From Chenopodium formosanum (Eukaryota; Streptophyta; Magnoliopsida; Caryophyllales; Amaranthaceae): a DNA stretch of 64,000 nucleotides. A model generated the notes under the pieces. The model had not been told where the DNA came from. It ran no database searches and saw only the letters and a program-made list of their open reading frames with translations. A program made the translations under genes and the position numbers. The DNA lies in assembly GCA_024500155.1 (NCBI GenBank), contig CM044862.1, positions 27,121,501 through 27,185,500 on the forward strand, in the 5' to 3' direction. This document shows, piece after piece, positions 34,744 through 46,447 of the stretch (positions within the stretch are counted from its first letter, which is position 1; the number at the start of each line of letters is the position of its first letter).

Positions 34744-36277
34744 TGATAATTATTTGACTCAAACTTTATTCAACATGCAATGGATGGAGGAAGTGAAGAA
34801 AAATTGGAATAGAATGTGAAAGAAGATTTAGATGGAGGGATATGAAGAATTAGGAATAGAATGTACCCCCAACTCAAATGACGGAAGAGACAGACTCATG
34901 CATGAACCTAAGACATGGCCATGGTGATGTATACTCAAAGTGTGTGCTAAGACTAGTGAGTGTAGATGGTGCGTTAAGACTCGTGTCATGACCATGTGAC
35001 TAGACTATGTGACCAAGACTTGATTAATGAATCGACAAGGTGTTATTGACAGCGAAAATTAACCGAATTAATTAGCAAACTGGTTAATTAGACCCTGGGT
35101 GATGACTCGACAAATAATCCGAACTGTCGGCCAAGCGACAGGACTGGCGTCACACTATGGTGGTTGGCGCCAGAAAATTTAGTTAATGTCTGGCGCTACA
35201 CACTATAATGTGGCGCTACAGCTCAGACTTTGGCGCCAATATTGGAGCTTTGGTCTGGGACTGTTTTCGGTATTATTAGTCAACTGGGGTATGCCTAAAG
35301 TCGTACTAGGTCAATTCCGATTAAAAAAAACTTTATTGACTCAAATTAATTAATTAATTAATTAATTAATTAGGCAAAGTTCTTTAAGTCATTAATTTAT
35401 TTAATCTCAACACAAGTCAACAAACGGTTAAGAGAAACATAGAATATATATGCACAAAAATTAATGCACAATTAGTCAAGTAGGCACAATATGATGCAAT
35501 GAGTTTGCAACCTAACCATGGCTCTAGTTCTCTAAAGTTCAGGATATGGTTTAGTCAAATAGGGTCCATGGTTAATTGTCCGGATGCACCGCGTAGAAGC
35601 CTAACCGTGAAGGGTTAGCGCATTTGGATGGGACACCGCGAGTTTTAGAAAAAACTCACTTCCATGGTTTGGTGAATTCAACATCTCAGTTGTACCCTTT
35701 GTTGCCAGGAGCGTTCAATCGGGTAGATAGAGCATGAATTCCCAGAGGGTTATGCCCATATGTAGAACACATATGGGTTTCAGAAAAGTGAGAAAAAATT
35801 CAATTAGGAAGTAGGATCGAGCAAACAATACGAAAAACCAGTCGAAATTAGAACGCATATTTCTGGCTCGGTATTGGGGGAAATTGGCGCCAGCAAACAG
35901 AGACTGGCGCCAACTTTTAACTGTAGCGCCTGGCGCCAATACTGGCGTCTGGCGCTACGGCTAAAAGTTTGGCGCCAAACTCTGGCCCCTGACGCTACTT
36001 CCCACATGCCTCAGCAGCTTTCTGTGCTCAATAAAATCTTCCAGTTTCGCGCGGTGTTATTTCAGTCCTAGTTGTGAAAGACATTTCTCAAATTTCCTAC
36101 GTGTAAAATCCTATGTTTTTGACTCATTACAGATGGTCTTTCCAATGAGAACCTTTTTATGCATATGACAATAATGTTAATAAAAATTACGCACATGAAA
36201 TACTTTGAACTTTTCGAGTCTCATCCACTCATTCTAAATCATTGCCGAAACAAATTCAAGAATTAAAATAGAAATCC
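34744..36277 (-). other. Leader of gag-only copy 2
   Basis: No gene. Two clusters of TGGCGCCA-type words, at about 35145-35250 and 35880-36000, repeat the word found in the element's LTRs. A TTAA/TAAT microsatellite lies at about 35347-35375. The stretch nearest the PBS (about 36080-36277) is well conserved in copy 3 (49480-49677), perhaps for packaging. Confidence 0.6.
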
Positions 36278-36295
36278 TCCCCAGTGGAGTCACCA
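36278..36295 (-). other. Primer binding site of gag-only copy 2
   Basis: Minus strand reads TGGTGACTCCACTGGGGA five bases after the LTR end (36301). Copy 3 has TGGCGACTCCACAGGGGA at 49678-49695. This is the TGGCGACTCC-type PBS I associate with Tat/Ogre elements; the tRNA needs checking. Confidence 0.7.
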
Positions 36296-36300
36296 AAAAC

Positions 36301-38321
36301 TGTAGGGAATAATTTCAAGCCTTTAAATCCCACTAGCTTGAACCCCACTGTGATCATACACTAAAGTACGGTGGCGTCCAAAAGGGAAGAAGATAGAGCA
36401 AAAGAGTCGCCAACAAGTTTTTAAGGAACTTTAAAACCATTCACGAGGTGTAGGTTACACCCCTTAACGATCCAAGAGATCTTCAACTCCATAAGGTCAT
36501 GAACCAAATAAGGGTTCGGGGATGATGGTACAAATCCAACCTAAAAGAGATTGAACCTGCCCTAATAATAGGCCTCTACTTTATTCTGATCGTATTCATG
36601 TGCGCTTTCTAACTAACATGCAATCAATAGATTTAACCCTAAACCTGTTTAATCTATGTTGGTTGAATTTAATGCAAAAATAAACTATTATTGGCGATCA
36701 CTTGAATTTATGATCACAATTAAACCTAACAAGATTATTAATTATCTTATTAAGCATGATTGCAAGTACCAATTCCCTTTAACATTCAATAAAAGGTGTG
36801 ATCAAGCAAAAAAGAATAAAAAAATAATCAACATCATTAATAATAATAATATTAATCATAATCATAATCATCATAATCATATTAAAGCATAGCAAGATCC
36901 TAGGCATGATACTAACAAGATTAATAACAAACCCTAGCATGTCACTAAGCGATAAAAATCAAATCTTTAGCCCTAAAAAGATACTAACAATCATAAATAT
37001 TAGGAAGAGAATAAAAGGCATCATACTTTTAATCATACTTAATATTAAGGTTACCCTAGACATGATACTAGGAATCAAAATAACAATCTAAGCATGATAT
37101 CTACATCATAAATCAATTAAACCATTAAAGTACTTACTTGGATGCCTCGTACCTCTTTCTAATAACAAAATACACACGTTAGTAACTTCAAGGAAAATAA
37201 TAATCAATAATTAAATTAAATAATTGAAAGAGAGATTTGGACCAAACCCTCAGAAATTAAAACCTTTCACGTCTAGGGCGAAGGCAACTTCGAATATGGC
37301 TAGGTGTTTCTAGATCTTGTGAATGCGGAATTTTGTATGAAAAGGCAAGAAAGAATTGAAGAAATAAAAGAATGCTAAAGAATTAATATTATTGAAAATT
37401 GAGATGATGAATGAGATGAATGATTTGTAGATGAATGGTAATTGGTGAATCAAGAGAGTTGATGAATGAAGAGAATTGGTGAATGTTGATGAATGAAGAG
37501 AATTGGTGAATGTTGATGTAGATGATGAATGAAAATTGTAGATGAAGAGAATTAGATGAATGGAAATTGGTGAATCTTGGTCCATTAAAACGGAGTTTTT
37601 GATACGATATTTATAGAGAAAATCATCCAAAAAAGATAATTTAACAAAACAGAGTCTGAAGATCGCAAAACAACATTGGCGCCAGCCCTGGCTAGTTGGC
37701 GCCAACACCAGTGGCTAGCGCCTGGCGCCAATCCTGGTTCTAGGCGCCAAGGCCTGGGGTTGGACGCCAAACTGATTTTCAACGCGTTTTCGAAAATCTA
37801 ATAAATTTCCCGTACTGGAAGATAAAATAATATAATTCCATCGAAAATGCTATTTGATCTTGATTAAAACTCTGAAGAGTCCTAATTGAATAAGGAATGA
37901 TAAGAACCTTCTAGAATGTTCTAGAAGACTAAAACCATTCCTAATTGCATTAGGAATGATAAATTATATTAGGCCCTCCCCTAGATCATTGGGCCGTACA
38001 TAAAGCTCAAATTGGGCCCAGTTTAGTAAATTGGCCATAACTTCCTCAATATTCATCGGAATTGGGCTTATAATATATCGTTGGAAAGGTCTTTGCAAGC
38101 CCCATCTAACTACACCACTATTGGACCCATATCATGGACCAACCAAACTGGGTTGGCTATTTTCTTAAAATAAATTTTTCAAAAACAGAGAGAAGAGAAA
38201 AGAAATAAAACTTTTCGCTACACTAGACCTTTCCACACTTTCGATTCATTCGATCATGATTCGACGTGAAAGGCACTCATCACCGGGTTTGGTTTTGGGG
38301 AGACACAAATGGGTGTCTACA
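36301..38321 (-). repeat. 5' LTR of gag-only copy 2 (complete)
   Basis: 2021 bp; plus-strand ends TGTAGGGAAT and GGGTGTCTACA. Same family as the solo LTR at 43047-45025. GGCGCC cluster at about 37675-37775; minus TATA box (TATAAATATC) at 37606-37615, just downstream of the cluster. The open frames inside (for example 37310-37708) come from an ATGAATG-rich tandem repeat. Confidence 0.93.
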
Positions 38322-39322
38322 ATAATCAAAACAATTAAATTAAATAATTGAAAGAGAGATTTGGGACCAAACCCTCAGAAATTAAACCTTTCACGTCTAG
38401 GGAAAAGGCAACTTTGAATATGGCTAGGTGTTTCTAGATCTTGTGAATGCGGAATTTTGTATGAAAATAAAGTAAGAAAGAATTGAAGATGAATGAATTA
38501 GAGAATGCTAATTAAAACTTGTGAATGAGGAGACTTGGTCGTAGGTGAATGTAGATGATGAATTGGTGAGAATTGGTGAGAATTGGTTAATTGGTCAATT
38601 GGTGAATGAAAATGGAGTTTTTGATACGATATTTATAGAGAAAATCAGCCAAAAAAGATAATTTAACAAAACAGAGTCTGACGCACGCAAAACAAGGTTG
38701 GCACCAACCCTGGCTAGCTGGCGTCAGACACCAATTGCTAGCGCCTGGCGCCAAGGCCTGGGGTTGGACGCCAGTCTTGATTTTAACGCGTTTTTGAAAA
38801 TCCGATAAGTTTACCGTCCTTCAAAAATGCTATTTGATCTTGATTAAAACTCTGAAAAGTCAACAAAGTCAACTTATCAATGCTAATTGAATTAGGAATG
38901 AAAAGAACCTTCTAGAAGATTCTAGAAGACTAAAACCATTTCTAATTGCATTAGGAATGATTAATCATATTAGGCCCTCCCCTAGATCATTGGGCCGCAC
39001 ATAAAGCTCAAACCGGGCCCAGTTTAGTAAATTGGCCATAACTTCCTCAATATTCATCGGAATTGGGCTTATAATATATCGTTGGAAAGGTCTTTGCAAT
39101 CCCCATCCAACTACACTACTATTAGACACATATCATGTACCAACCAAACTGGATTGGCTGTTTTCTTAAAATAAAGTTTTAAAAATAGAGAGAAGAGAAA
39201 AGAAATAAAAACTTTCCACATCACTAGACCTTTCCACACTTTCGTTTCATTCGATTATGATTCGACGTGAAAGGTACTCATCACTGGGTTTGGTTTTGGG
39301 GAGACACAAATGGGTGTCTACA
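38322..39322 (-). repeat. Fragment of an older LTR of the same family (LTR-b)
   Basis: Starts on the minus strand at 39322 with TGTAGACACC and covers about the first half of the LTR, ending inside it at 38322 where the complete LTR of copy 2 begins. It is more diverged than the copy 2 pair, has its own GGCGCC/GGCGTC cluster (about 38695-38780) and an ancestral TATA box near 38630. Copy 2 thus jumped into a pre-existing LTR. Confidence 0.85.
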
Positions 39323-40150
39323 ACATCCAAAATGAGCTCCTTAATAGCCCAATATGCCTTGTATTCTAATTCGACCGGGAGATGACATGCTTTACCGTAC
39401 ACGAGTCTATATGGATTAGTACCTATAGGGGTCTTGAATGTAGTTTTGTACGCCCAAAGGGTGTCATCCAACTTATCGCTCCAATCTTTCCTTGACTTTG
39501 CTACCACCTTCTCTAGAATGGCCTTAATCTCAAGGTTAGAAACTTCAACTTGGCCACTAGTTTGGGAATGGTAGGCTAAACCTGTCCTATGGTAGACACC
39601 ATACTTTTTGAGGAGGGTGTCTAACTTTCACTCATGAAAGTGAGATCCTCCGTGACTAATTATCACTCTAGGCACGCCAAATCTTGGAAAGATGGTCTTC
39701 TTGAAAATTCTATGGACCACCTTGGCATCATTAGTAGGAGTAGCGATGGCCTCAACCTACTTGGATACATAGTCGACGGCGACAAGTATATAACGATTCC
39801 CTTTTGAAGAAGGGAACGGTCCCATGTAATCAACACCCCAAACATCAAAAGTTTCAACTTCTAAAATTCTGGTTTGAGGAATCTCATGTCGCCGCGAGAT
39901 GTTGCCAGTCCTCTGGCAAGAGTCACAAGACTGCACAAAAGTGTTAGCATCCTTAAATATTGTAGGCCAATAAAAACCCGACTCATTAATCTTGGCCACC
40001 GTTTTAGTGGGGCCATGATGTCCTCCATATGGTGAGGTGTGGCAACTAGTAAGCACACCATGGACTTCCCATTCGGGAACACACCTGCGAAATAATCCAT
40101 CTGCACACTCACGAAACAAAAAAGGATCATCCAAAAAATAAATGTTTAAC
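39323..40150 (-). pseudogene. int: Integrase of Athila-like element, C-terminus lost
   Basis: Zinc-binding N-terminus with Y-G-G-H-H-G and C-D-S-C-Q-R-T-G (HHCC module). The catalytic core reads F-D-V-W-G-V-D-Y-M-G-P-F (first Asp). A TAG at 39757-39759 replaces the Trp expected in V-S-K-W-V-E-A (a G-to-A change). The second catalytic site reads I-S-H-G-G-S-H-F, where S-D-G-G is the family rule, so the Asp is His. The Glu region reads G-Q-V-E-V-S-N. Then A-Y-K-T-T-F-K-T-P-I-G and P-V-E-L-E-Y-K-A-Y-W-A. The gene stops at 39323 where LTR-b was inserted; I cannot find the rest on the far side (29451). Non-functional. Confidence 0.9.
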
Positions 40151-41858
40151 ATCAAAAAGGAATTTCTTTTTTTGTTGGTAGGACAAGTCAGGAGGTAGAG
40201 TACCACCCACTAAATAATTATCAAAGTAGGCATACCATGGGTGTTGCTCTACAACTGCGTATAGATTGTCATTAGGGAAAGAATCATCTATAGGAAGAGA
40301 ATCCTTACCCTCATCATACCTGATATGTGACAAGTGGTCTGCCACAACGTTCTCTGCTCCCTTTTTATATTTTATTTCGATGTTAAAATCTTGGAACAAA
40401 ATAATCCATCAGAGTAGCCTTGGCTTTGATTCCGCCTTAGCTATCAAGTACTTCAACGTTGCATGGTTAGTAAAAACAATGACTTTAGAACCAACAAGAT
40501 ATGATCTAAATTTTTCTAAAGCATATATAACAGCAAGAAACTCCTTCTCCGTAGTGGCATAGTTGACTTGGGCTTCAACCAAAGTTTTGGTTGCATAATA
40601 AATAGCATGCAAAACCTTGTCCTTTATTTGTCCGAGCACGGCTCCTAGTGCAAAGTCACTTGCATCACACATGATCTCTAAAGGAAGATTCCAATCGGGA
40701 GCACATATGATGGGTGCCGATATCAAAGCTTGCTTAATCCTGTTAAAAGCCTCAAGACACTCGTCAGTAAAAATAAAAGGAGCATCCTTGAGCAAAAGCT
40801 GAGTCAGTGGTTTAGCAATTTTAGAAAAATATTTGATAAAGCGACGATAAAACCCCGCATGACCCAAGAAACTTCTAACTCCCTTAACATTAACTGGCGG
40901 AGGTAATTGCTCAATCACTGAAATCTTAGCTTTGTCTACTTGAATGCCCTTATTAGATACAATGTGACCTAGAAGTACTCCCTCTGTCACCATAAAGTGA
41001 CATTTCTCCCAGTTTAGAACTAAGTTGCATTCTTCACATCGTTTTTAAATTTTAGCGAGATTAATTAGACATGAATCAAATGAAGAACCATACACGCTAC
41101 ATAAAGACTTCCATAATAGACTCTATGAAATCAGAAAAGATGCTCATCGTACAACGTTGAAAGGTAGCGGGAGCATTACATAAACTGAAGGGCATTCTAC
41201 GATATGCAAAAGTGTCATAAGGGCATGTAAAGGTTGTCTTTTCCTAATCTTCAGGGTGAATCAGAATTTGGAAAAATCCCGAATACCCATCCAAATAACA
41301 AAAGAACTTATGGTTAACTAACCTATTAAGCATTTGATCTATAAAGGGGAGGGGGAAGCGGTCCTTTTTAGTGGCAATATTCAGTCTACGATAGTCAATA
41401 CACATATGCCACCCTGTTACAGTTCTAGTGGGAATTAATTCATTTTTTTCATTAGTGATCACAGTCAACCCACCTTTTTTAGAACACTACCTTCATAGGA
41501 CTTACCCATTTGGAGTCAGAGATAGGATAGATAATACCTGCATCAAGTAATTTCATAACCTCTTTCTTGACTACTTCCTGCATGTTAGGATTCAATCTTC
41601 TTTGGGGTTGAATGCAGGGCTTATAGTTATCCTCTAGATGTATCCTGTTCATACAAAAATCAGGGCTAATACCATGAGATCAACAATACTGTACCCAATA
41701 GCTTTCTTATGGGTTTGAAGAATCCCTAGAAGTTGGGAAGTTTGTAGGTCATTAAGTACCTCAAGAAAAATATTTTTCAAATGAGAAGGGAGAGGTTTTA
41801 GTTCAAGTTTCTTGACCTCTGCAGGTTTCGATTCCTGAACTAAATTTACTACCTTCAT
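40151..41858 (-). pseudogene. Reverse transcriptase and RNase H of Athila-like element
   Basis: Begins with a linker containing L-E-L-K-P-L-P-S-H-L-K. RT: W-H-M-C-I-D-Y-R-R-L-N, F-P-L-P-F-I-D-Q-M-L, F-C-Y-L-D-G-Y-S-G-F (first catalytic Asp), then a TAG after P-E-D at 41244-41246. The second catalytic motif should read F-M-D-D-F near 41115, but the sequence goes from F-M into a stop with a short deletion, so both Asp are gone. After that G-H-I-V-S-N-K-G-I-Q-V and F-L-G-H-A-G-F-Y-R-R-F-I. RNase H: C-D-A-S-D-F-A-L-G-A-V, T-T-E-K-E-F-L-A-V, V-F-T-N-H-A-T-L (Asn in place of the usual Asp), a TGA at 40409-40411, and A-D-H-L-S-H-I. Dead. Confidence 0.92.
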
Positions 41859-41992
41859 TTTTTCCTTGGGGTCTTTTTTTTTTTTAATGAAAGAGCTCTT
41901 TCAATATCTTATACCTCATTACCCCTAACGCTTGCATTGTTTGTAGATAAATTCCCAGAAAGAATTTCCTGTAAGGGATCCCTTGCAAGAAC

Positions 41993-42874
41993 CTATGGCA
42001 AGCTATCATCACAAATATCATCCATTATATCAATTATATCAATATAACAACAATTTTCCTCTAGCATAGGCTCTTTCAAAACTTTCCCTAGATTAAAAGT
42101 AACATTATCATCACCAACATAAAGGGTTAGTTTACCATTTTTCACATCAATAATGGCTCCTGTAGTATGGAGAAAAGGCCTACCTAATAGAATGGGTATT
42201 TGTGTATCCTCTGCCATGTCTAAAACAACAAAATCAACATGAATAAAAAATTTACCAACTCTGACAGGGACATCCTCTAAAATACCTAAGGGGTATTTTA
42301 CAGAACGATCTGCCATTTACAAAGTTATAATAGTAAATTTTAATTCTCCCATATTAAGTTTAGCACAGACAGACGATGGCATAACACTGACACTGGCACC
42401 CAAATCACACAAAGCTTTATCAATAAAAACATTCCCTATATGACAAGGGATAGAAAAACTACCGGGATCCTTTAATTTAGGAGGGGATTTATTTTGCAAT
42501 AAGGCGCTACACTCCTCTGTGAAAGCTACAGTTTCTACTTCATTAAAGGCCCTTTTCCTAGTCAGAATGTCTTTCATAAATTTAGAATATGTAGGAACCT
42601 GAGTGATTAAATCAGTGAAAGGAACTGTTACCTGCACGTTTTTCACAACCTCTAAGAACTTACCAAATTGTTTATCAAACTTACTCTTCAATTCCTTATT
42701 AAGGAACGGTAGTTTGATAACCGGGCTCTGCACATCTCCTCCCTTATCCTGAGATTTACCCTGCATAAAAACATTAGAAGGGTTAGTATCTGTTTGTAGC
42801 CCTGCAGGGTTAGCAGGATTAACGTTTGGTATAGAGGAATCTAGATCAGGAACTGGTCCATCTTCCTTCGGCAT
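41993..42874 (-). pseudogene. pro: Aspartic protease region of Athila-like element
   Basis: Would cleave the polyprotein. Active site C-D-L-G-A-S-V-S-V-M-P at about 42407-42375, the D-L-G-A-S form seen in Athila elements. Upstream is the conserved linker K-L-P-F-L and V-P-F-T-D-L-I-T-Q-V-P-T-Y-S-K-F-M-K-D-I-L-T. A TAA at 42317-42319 interrupts before M-A-D-R-S-V-K-Y-P-L-G (family: T-L-Q-x-A-D-R-S, so CAA to TAA). Then I-L-L-G-R-P-F-L-H-T-T-G-A, the flap/second-half signature. Just upstream (42875-43046) is the I-T-L-R-S-G motif with a frameshift. Confidence 0.9.
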
Positions 42875-43046
42875 AGGAGTTCCATCATAATGTGAACCAC
42901 TCCTTAGAGTGATTGCATTGGCATGATCTGTAGGATAAATAGGTTGTGATGGTAGAGCTCCCTGCTAACGGAAATATCTATGATTTTATTGTGGGCTAAA
43001 ATAGAATCAATTTGCGCATCCTTACACTCCATATTCTTTTGCATAT

Positions 43047-45025
43047 TGTAGACACCCATTTGTATCTCCCCAAAACCAAACCCAGTGATGAGTGCCTTTC
43101 ACGTCGAATCATAATCGAATGAAACGAAAGTGTGGAAAGGTCTAGTGTTGCGGAAAGTTTTATTTTCTCTTCTCTCTGTTTTTGAAAACTTTATTTTTAA
43201 GAAAACAGACAATCCAGTTTGGTTGGTCCATGATATAGGTCCAATAGTGGTATAGTTGGATGGGGCTTGCAAAGACCTTTCCAACGATAAATTATAAGCC
43301 CAATTCCGACGAATATTGAGGAAATTATGGCCAATTTACTAAACTGGGCCCGGTTTGAGTTTTAAGTACGGCCCTATGATCTAGGGGAGGGCCTAATATA
43401 ATTTATCATTACTAATGCAATTAGGAATGGTTTTAGTCTTCTATAATATTCTACAAGGTTCTTTTCATTCTTAATTCAATTAGGACTCTTCAGAGTTTTA
43501 ATTAGATCAAATAGCATTTTCGATTGAAATTATATCTTCCAGTACGGTAAGTTTATCAGTTTTTCGAAAACGCATTGAAAGCCGATTTGGCGTCCAACCC
43601 CAGGCCTTGGCACCTGGAATCGGGATTGGCGCCAGACGCCAGCATTGGCGCCTGGCGCTAGCCACTGGTTCTAGCGCCAATGAGCCAGGGCTGGCGCCAA
43701 GGTGTTTTTGTGGTCTTCAGACTCTGTTTTGATAAATTATCTTTTTTGGATGATTTTCTCTATAAATATCGTATCAAAAACTCTGTTTTCATTCACGGAT
43801 TGTCAATATTCATTCACCATTCATTCATCTACATCTATCAATTCACCAATTCTCTTTATTCTTAAGTTATAATAAACTCCGTTTTCAATCATCAACTTTC
43901 TTCATTCATTAACCAACTCTCATCAAGATTTTCTTGATTATTCTCTCTCTCTCTTTTCTAAACTAGCCTTTTCTCAAATAGAAAATTCCGCATTCTCAAG
44001 ATCTAGAAACACCTAGCCATATTCGAAGTTGCCTTCGCCCTAGACGTGAAAGGTTTAATTTCTGAGGGTTTGGTCCCAAATCTCTCTTTCAATTATTTAA
44101 TTTAATCGTTTGTTTATTATTTTCCTTGAAGTTACTAATGTGTGTATTTTGTTATTAGAAAGAGGTACGAGGCATCCAAGTAAGTACTTTAATTGATTAA
44201 TTGATTTATGATGTAGATATCATGCTTAGATTGTTATTTTGATTCCTAGTATCATGTCTAGGGTAACTTTAATATTAAGTATGATTAAAAGTATGATGCC
44301 TTTTATTCTCTTCCTAATATTTATGATTGTTAGTATCATGTTAGGGCTAAAGACTTGATTTTTATTGTTTAGTGACATGCTAGGGTTTGTTATTAATTTT
44401 GTTAGTATCATGCCTAGGATCTTGCTTTGCTTTAACATGATTTTGATTTCGATTATGATTATGATAATTATTATTCATGATTATTATTGATTATGTTGCT
44501 TGATATTTATTTTATTGCTTGATCACACTTTTTTATTGCATGTTTAAAGGGAATTGGTATTTGCAATCACGCTTAATAAGATAATTAATAATCTTGTTAG
44601 GTTAATTGTGATTATGATTCAAGTGATCGCCAATAACAGTTTATTTGTGCATTAAATTCAACCAACATAGATTAAACAGGTTTAGGGTTAATCCTATTGA
44701 TTGCATGTTAGTCAGAAAGCGCACATGAATACGAGCAGAATAAAGTAGAGGCCTATTATTAGGGCAGGTTCAATCTCTTTTAGGTTGGATTTGTACCTTC
44801 ATCCCCGAACCCTTATTTGGTTCATAACCTTATGGAGTTGACGATCTCTTGGATCGTTAAGGGGTGTAACCTTCACCTCGTGAACGGTTTACAAGTTCCT
44901 AAAAAAACTTGTTGGCGACTCTTTTGCTCTATCTTCTTCACTTTTGGACGCCACCATACTTTAGTGTATGATCACAATGGGGTTCAAGCTAGTGGGATTT
45001 TAAAGGCTTGAAATTATTCCCTACA
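43047..45025 (+). repeat. Solo LTR of the gag-only Tat/Ogre-like family
   Basis: 1979 bp, starts TGTAGACACC, ends ATTCCCTACA, and is flanked by CATAT on both sides (43042-43046 and 45026-45030). Plus orientation, opposite to its host. It lies between gag and protease of the Athila-like element. GGCGCC/GGCGCTAG word cluster at about 43587-43700, then TATA box at 43761-43768. Only the LTR is left, so the internal part was removed by recombination. Fixes the true LTR ends of this family. Confidence 0.96.
43761..43768 (+). promoter_or_regulatory. TATA box of gag-only family LTR
   Basis: TATAAATA in CTC-TATAAATATCG, conserved in the LTRs at 36301 and 38322 and, with one change, 29452. It follows the palindrome cluster by about 60 bases. 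Confidence 0.7.
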
Positions 45026-45054
45026 CATATTAGTAAGCATTGCTCTAATTTCTA

Positions 45055-46110
45055 TCATGGCAGGGTCAGAAGATGATAGGGGTGATGCTTGGCTTTTCTG
45101 GCCAGAATTTGGATGGTAATATTTTTATGTGGTGGGGGTTGCTGTTGTGGTTGTTGTGGAGGTGGAGGGTTTTGTACATTGGTACTCCGGTACGAAAGAT
45201 ATGGATGGTTCCGGTAACCAGGATTATAAGAGTTGGAATATAGGTTATTCTGCCTATAGGTTTGAAAGGCATTAACTTGTTCCATGGAACTCCTACAATC
45301 TTGCTCCCAATGCCCTACAATTCCACAATTTTCACAAAAAGCTTCATTGTTAGCAACTGGAGAAACATTAGCTACAGAATTAGGAGTAGTAGTAAGATTA
45401 TCTAATTTTTGGCAAATAGATGTTAATTGAGCTTGCAAAAAGGATACGTAATTGATATTATGTTTTCCTTTATTTGCAAACCCTCTCGGATTCCCGTATT
45501 AGGAATTTTGTATTGACATGTCTTCGATAACCTGTCCTGCATCGTCCACATTTAAATTCATGAATTTCCCACTGGCTGCAGAATCTAGAACTGATCTAGA
45601 AGAATTTTCATGTCCATTGTAGAAAGTTAGGATCAATTGCCATTGTGCAAGATTGTGGTGGGGGCATTCTCTCTGTAGATCCTTGAACCTCTCCCAAGCC
45701 TCATATAGCGTTTCATCGGCCTCTTGAGCGAAGTTCTGAATAGCACTCCTTAGTACCGCTATTCTCTCTGCAAGATAATATTTATTATAGAAATTCAAAG
45801 CAATAGTCTCCCAGTCAGTAATACCAAGTGCAGTTCTATTCAAACCATTAAACCATAATTTAGCTTTGCCACATAATGAAAAAGAAAAAAGAATCTCCCT
45901 GATTTGGTCCCGCGTGACCCCGGCTTGTCTAATGGTGTTGCAATACTGGCAAAAATCTGCAATGTGAATATTAGGATCTTCACCCTTAGCTCCACCGAAT
46001 TGCTTCCTCTCTATCATAGTGATAAATTGGGGCTTGCTCTCAATTTGAACTCCATCTAGAGCCGGAGTGGGAGTAAGGGAAATCTGCGAGCTTCGGCTAC
46101 GAGTAGTCAT
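45055..46110 (-). pseudogene. gag: Gag of Athila-like element with zinc knuckle, one in-frame stop
   Basis: Capsid protein. From the ATG at 46110 (M-T-T-R-S-R-S), residues 30-170 have the Athila Gag signature: M-I-E-R-K-Q-F-G-G, E-D-P-N-I-H-I-A-D-F, F-S-L-C-G-K-A-K-L-W-F-N-G-L, D-W-E-T-I-A-L-N-F, E-A-W-E-R-F-K-D-L and C-P-H-H. A TAA at 45499-45501 breaks the frame, which then continues unshifted to the knuckle C-E-N-C-G-I-V-G-H-W-E-Q-D-C (CX2CX4HX4C) and a Pro/Gln-rich tail. The solo LTR at 45025 cuts the rest. Confidence 0.92.
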
Positions 46111-46425
46111 TGAGTTTCCTTTGGGTCGTCATCTCTAATTCTGAATCTGAAGGAATTTCTGCGTCACTAGAATCAGAGGGAGGGTCTCTTCAATTATTGT
46201 CCTCCTCAGAACCCGCCAGAATTTGTCTATAAATTTTCCTTTGCCTACGAAACGAGCACTCGATCTCAGGATCGAATGGAATGTAACCTGATCTGGAACA
46301 CCTGGGCATAAACAAGGAACTAAAAGATAAATATGAGAATTGCCTCAAAGAATTAACGTTCTCTGAGACAAGTGGGGATAATCTAGACTACAAAAAATAA
46401 TCAGAAAATAAAAATAAAACTGTTT
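46111..46425 (-). other. Leader of Athila-like element
   Basis: About 315 bases between PBS and gag ATG. No ORF of note, no clear repeat. Confidence 0.5.
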
Positions 46426-46442
46426 CCCCTGCAACGACGCCA
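46426..46442 (-). other. Primer binding site of Athila-like element
   Basis: Minus strand TGGCGTCGTTGCAGGGG, five bases after the LTR end at 46448. A close variant of the TGGCGCCGTTGCCGGGGA PBS of Athila elements. Confidence 0.85.
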
Positions 46443-46447
46443 AAATT

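Larger units (their letters stand above)
29452..38321 (-). mobile_element. Gag-only Tat/Ogre-like LTR element (TR-GAG-like), copy 2
   Basis: Minus order: 5' LTR 36301-38321, PBS 36278-36295, leader, one gag ORF 33493-34743, 3' region with hairpin array, 3' LTR 29452-31124 (both ends missing). There is no protease, RT or integrase in the 2.4 kb after gag, so the element is non-autonomous, of the kind called terminal-repeat retrotransposons with a GAG domain. LTRs are nearly identical over their shared part, and the gag frame is fully open, so it is the youngest insertion here of this family. It inserted into an older LTR of the same family (38322-39322) within the integrase gene of the Athila-like element. 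Confidence 0.88.
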
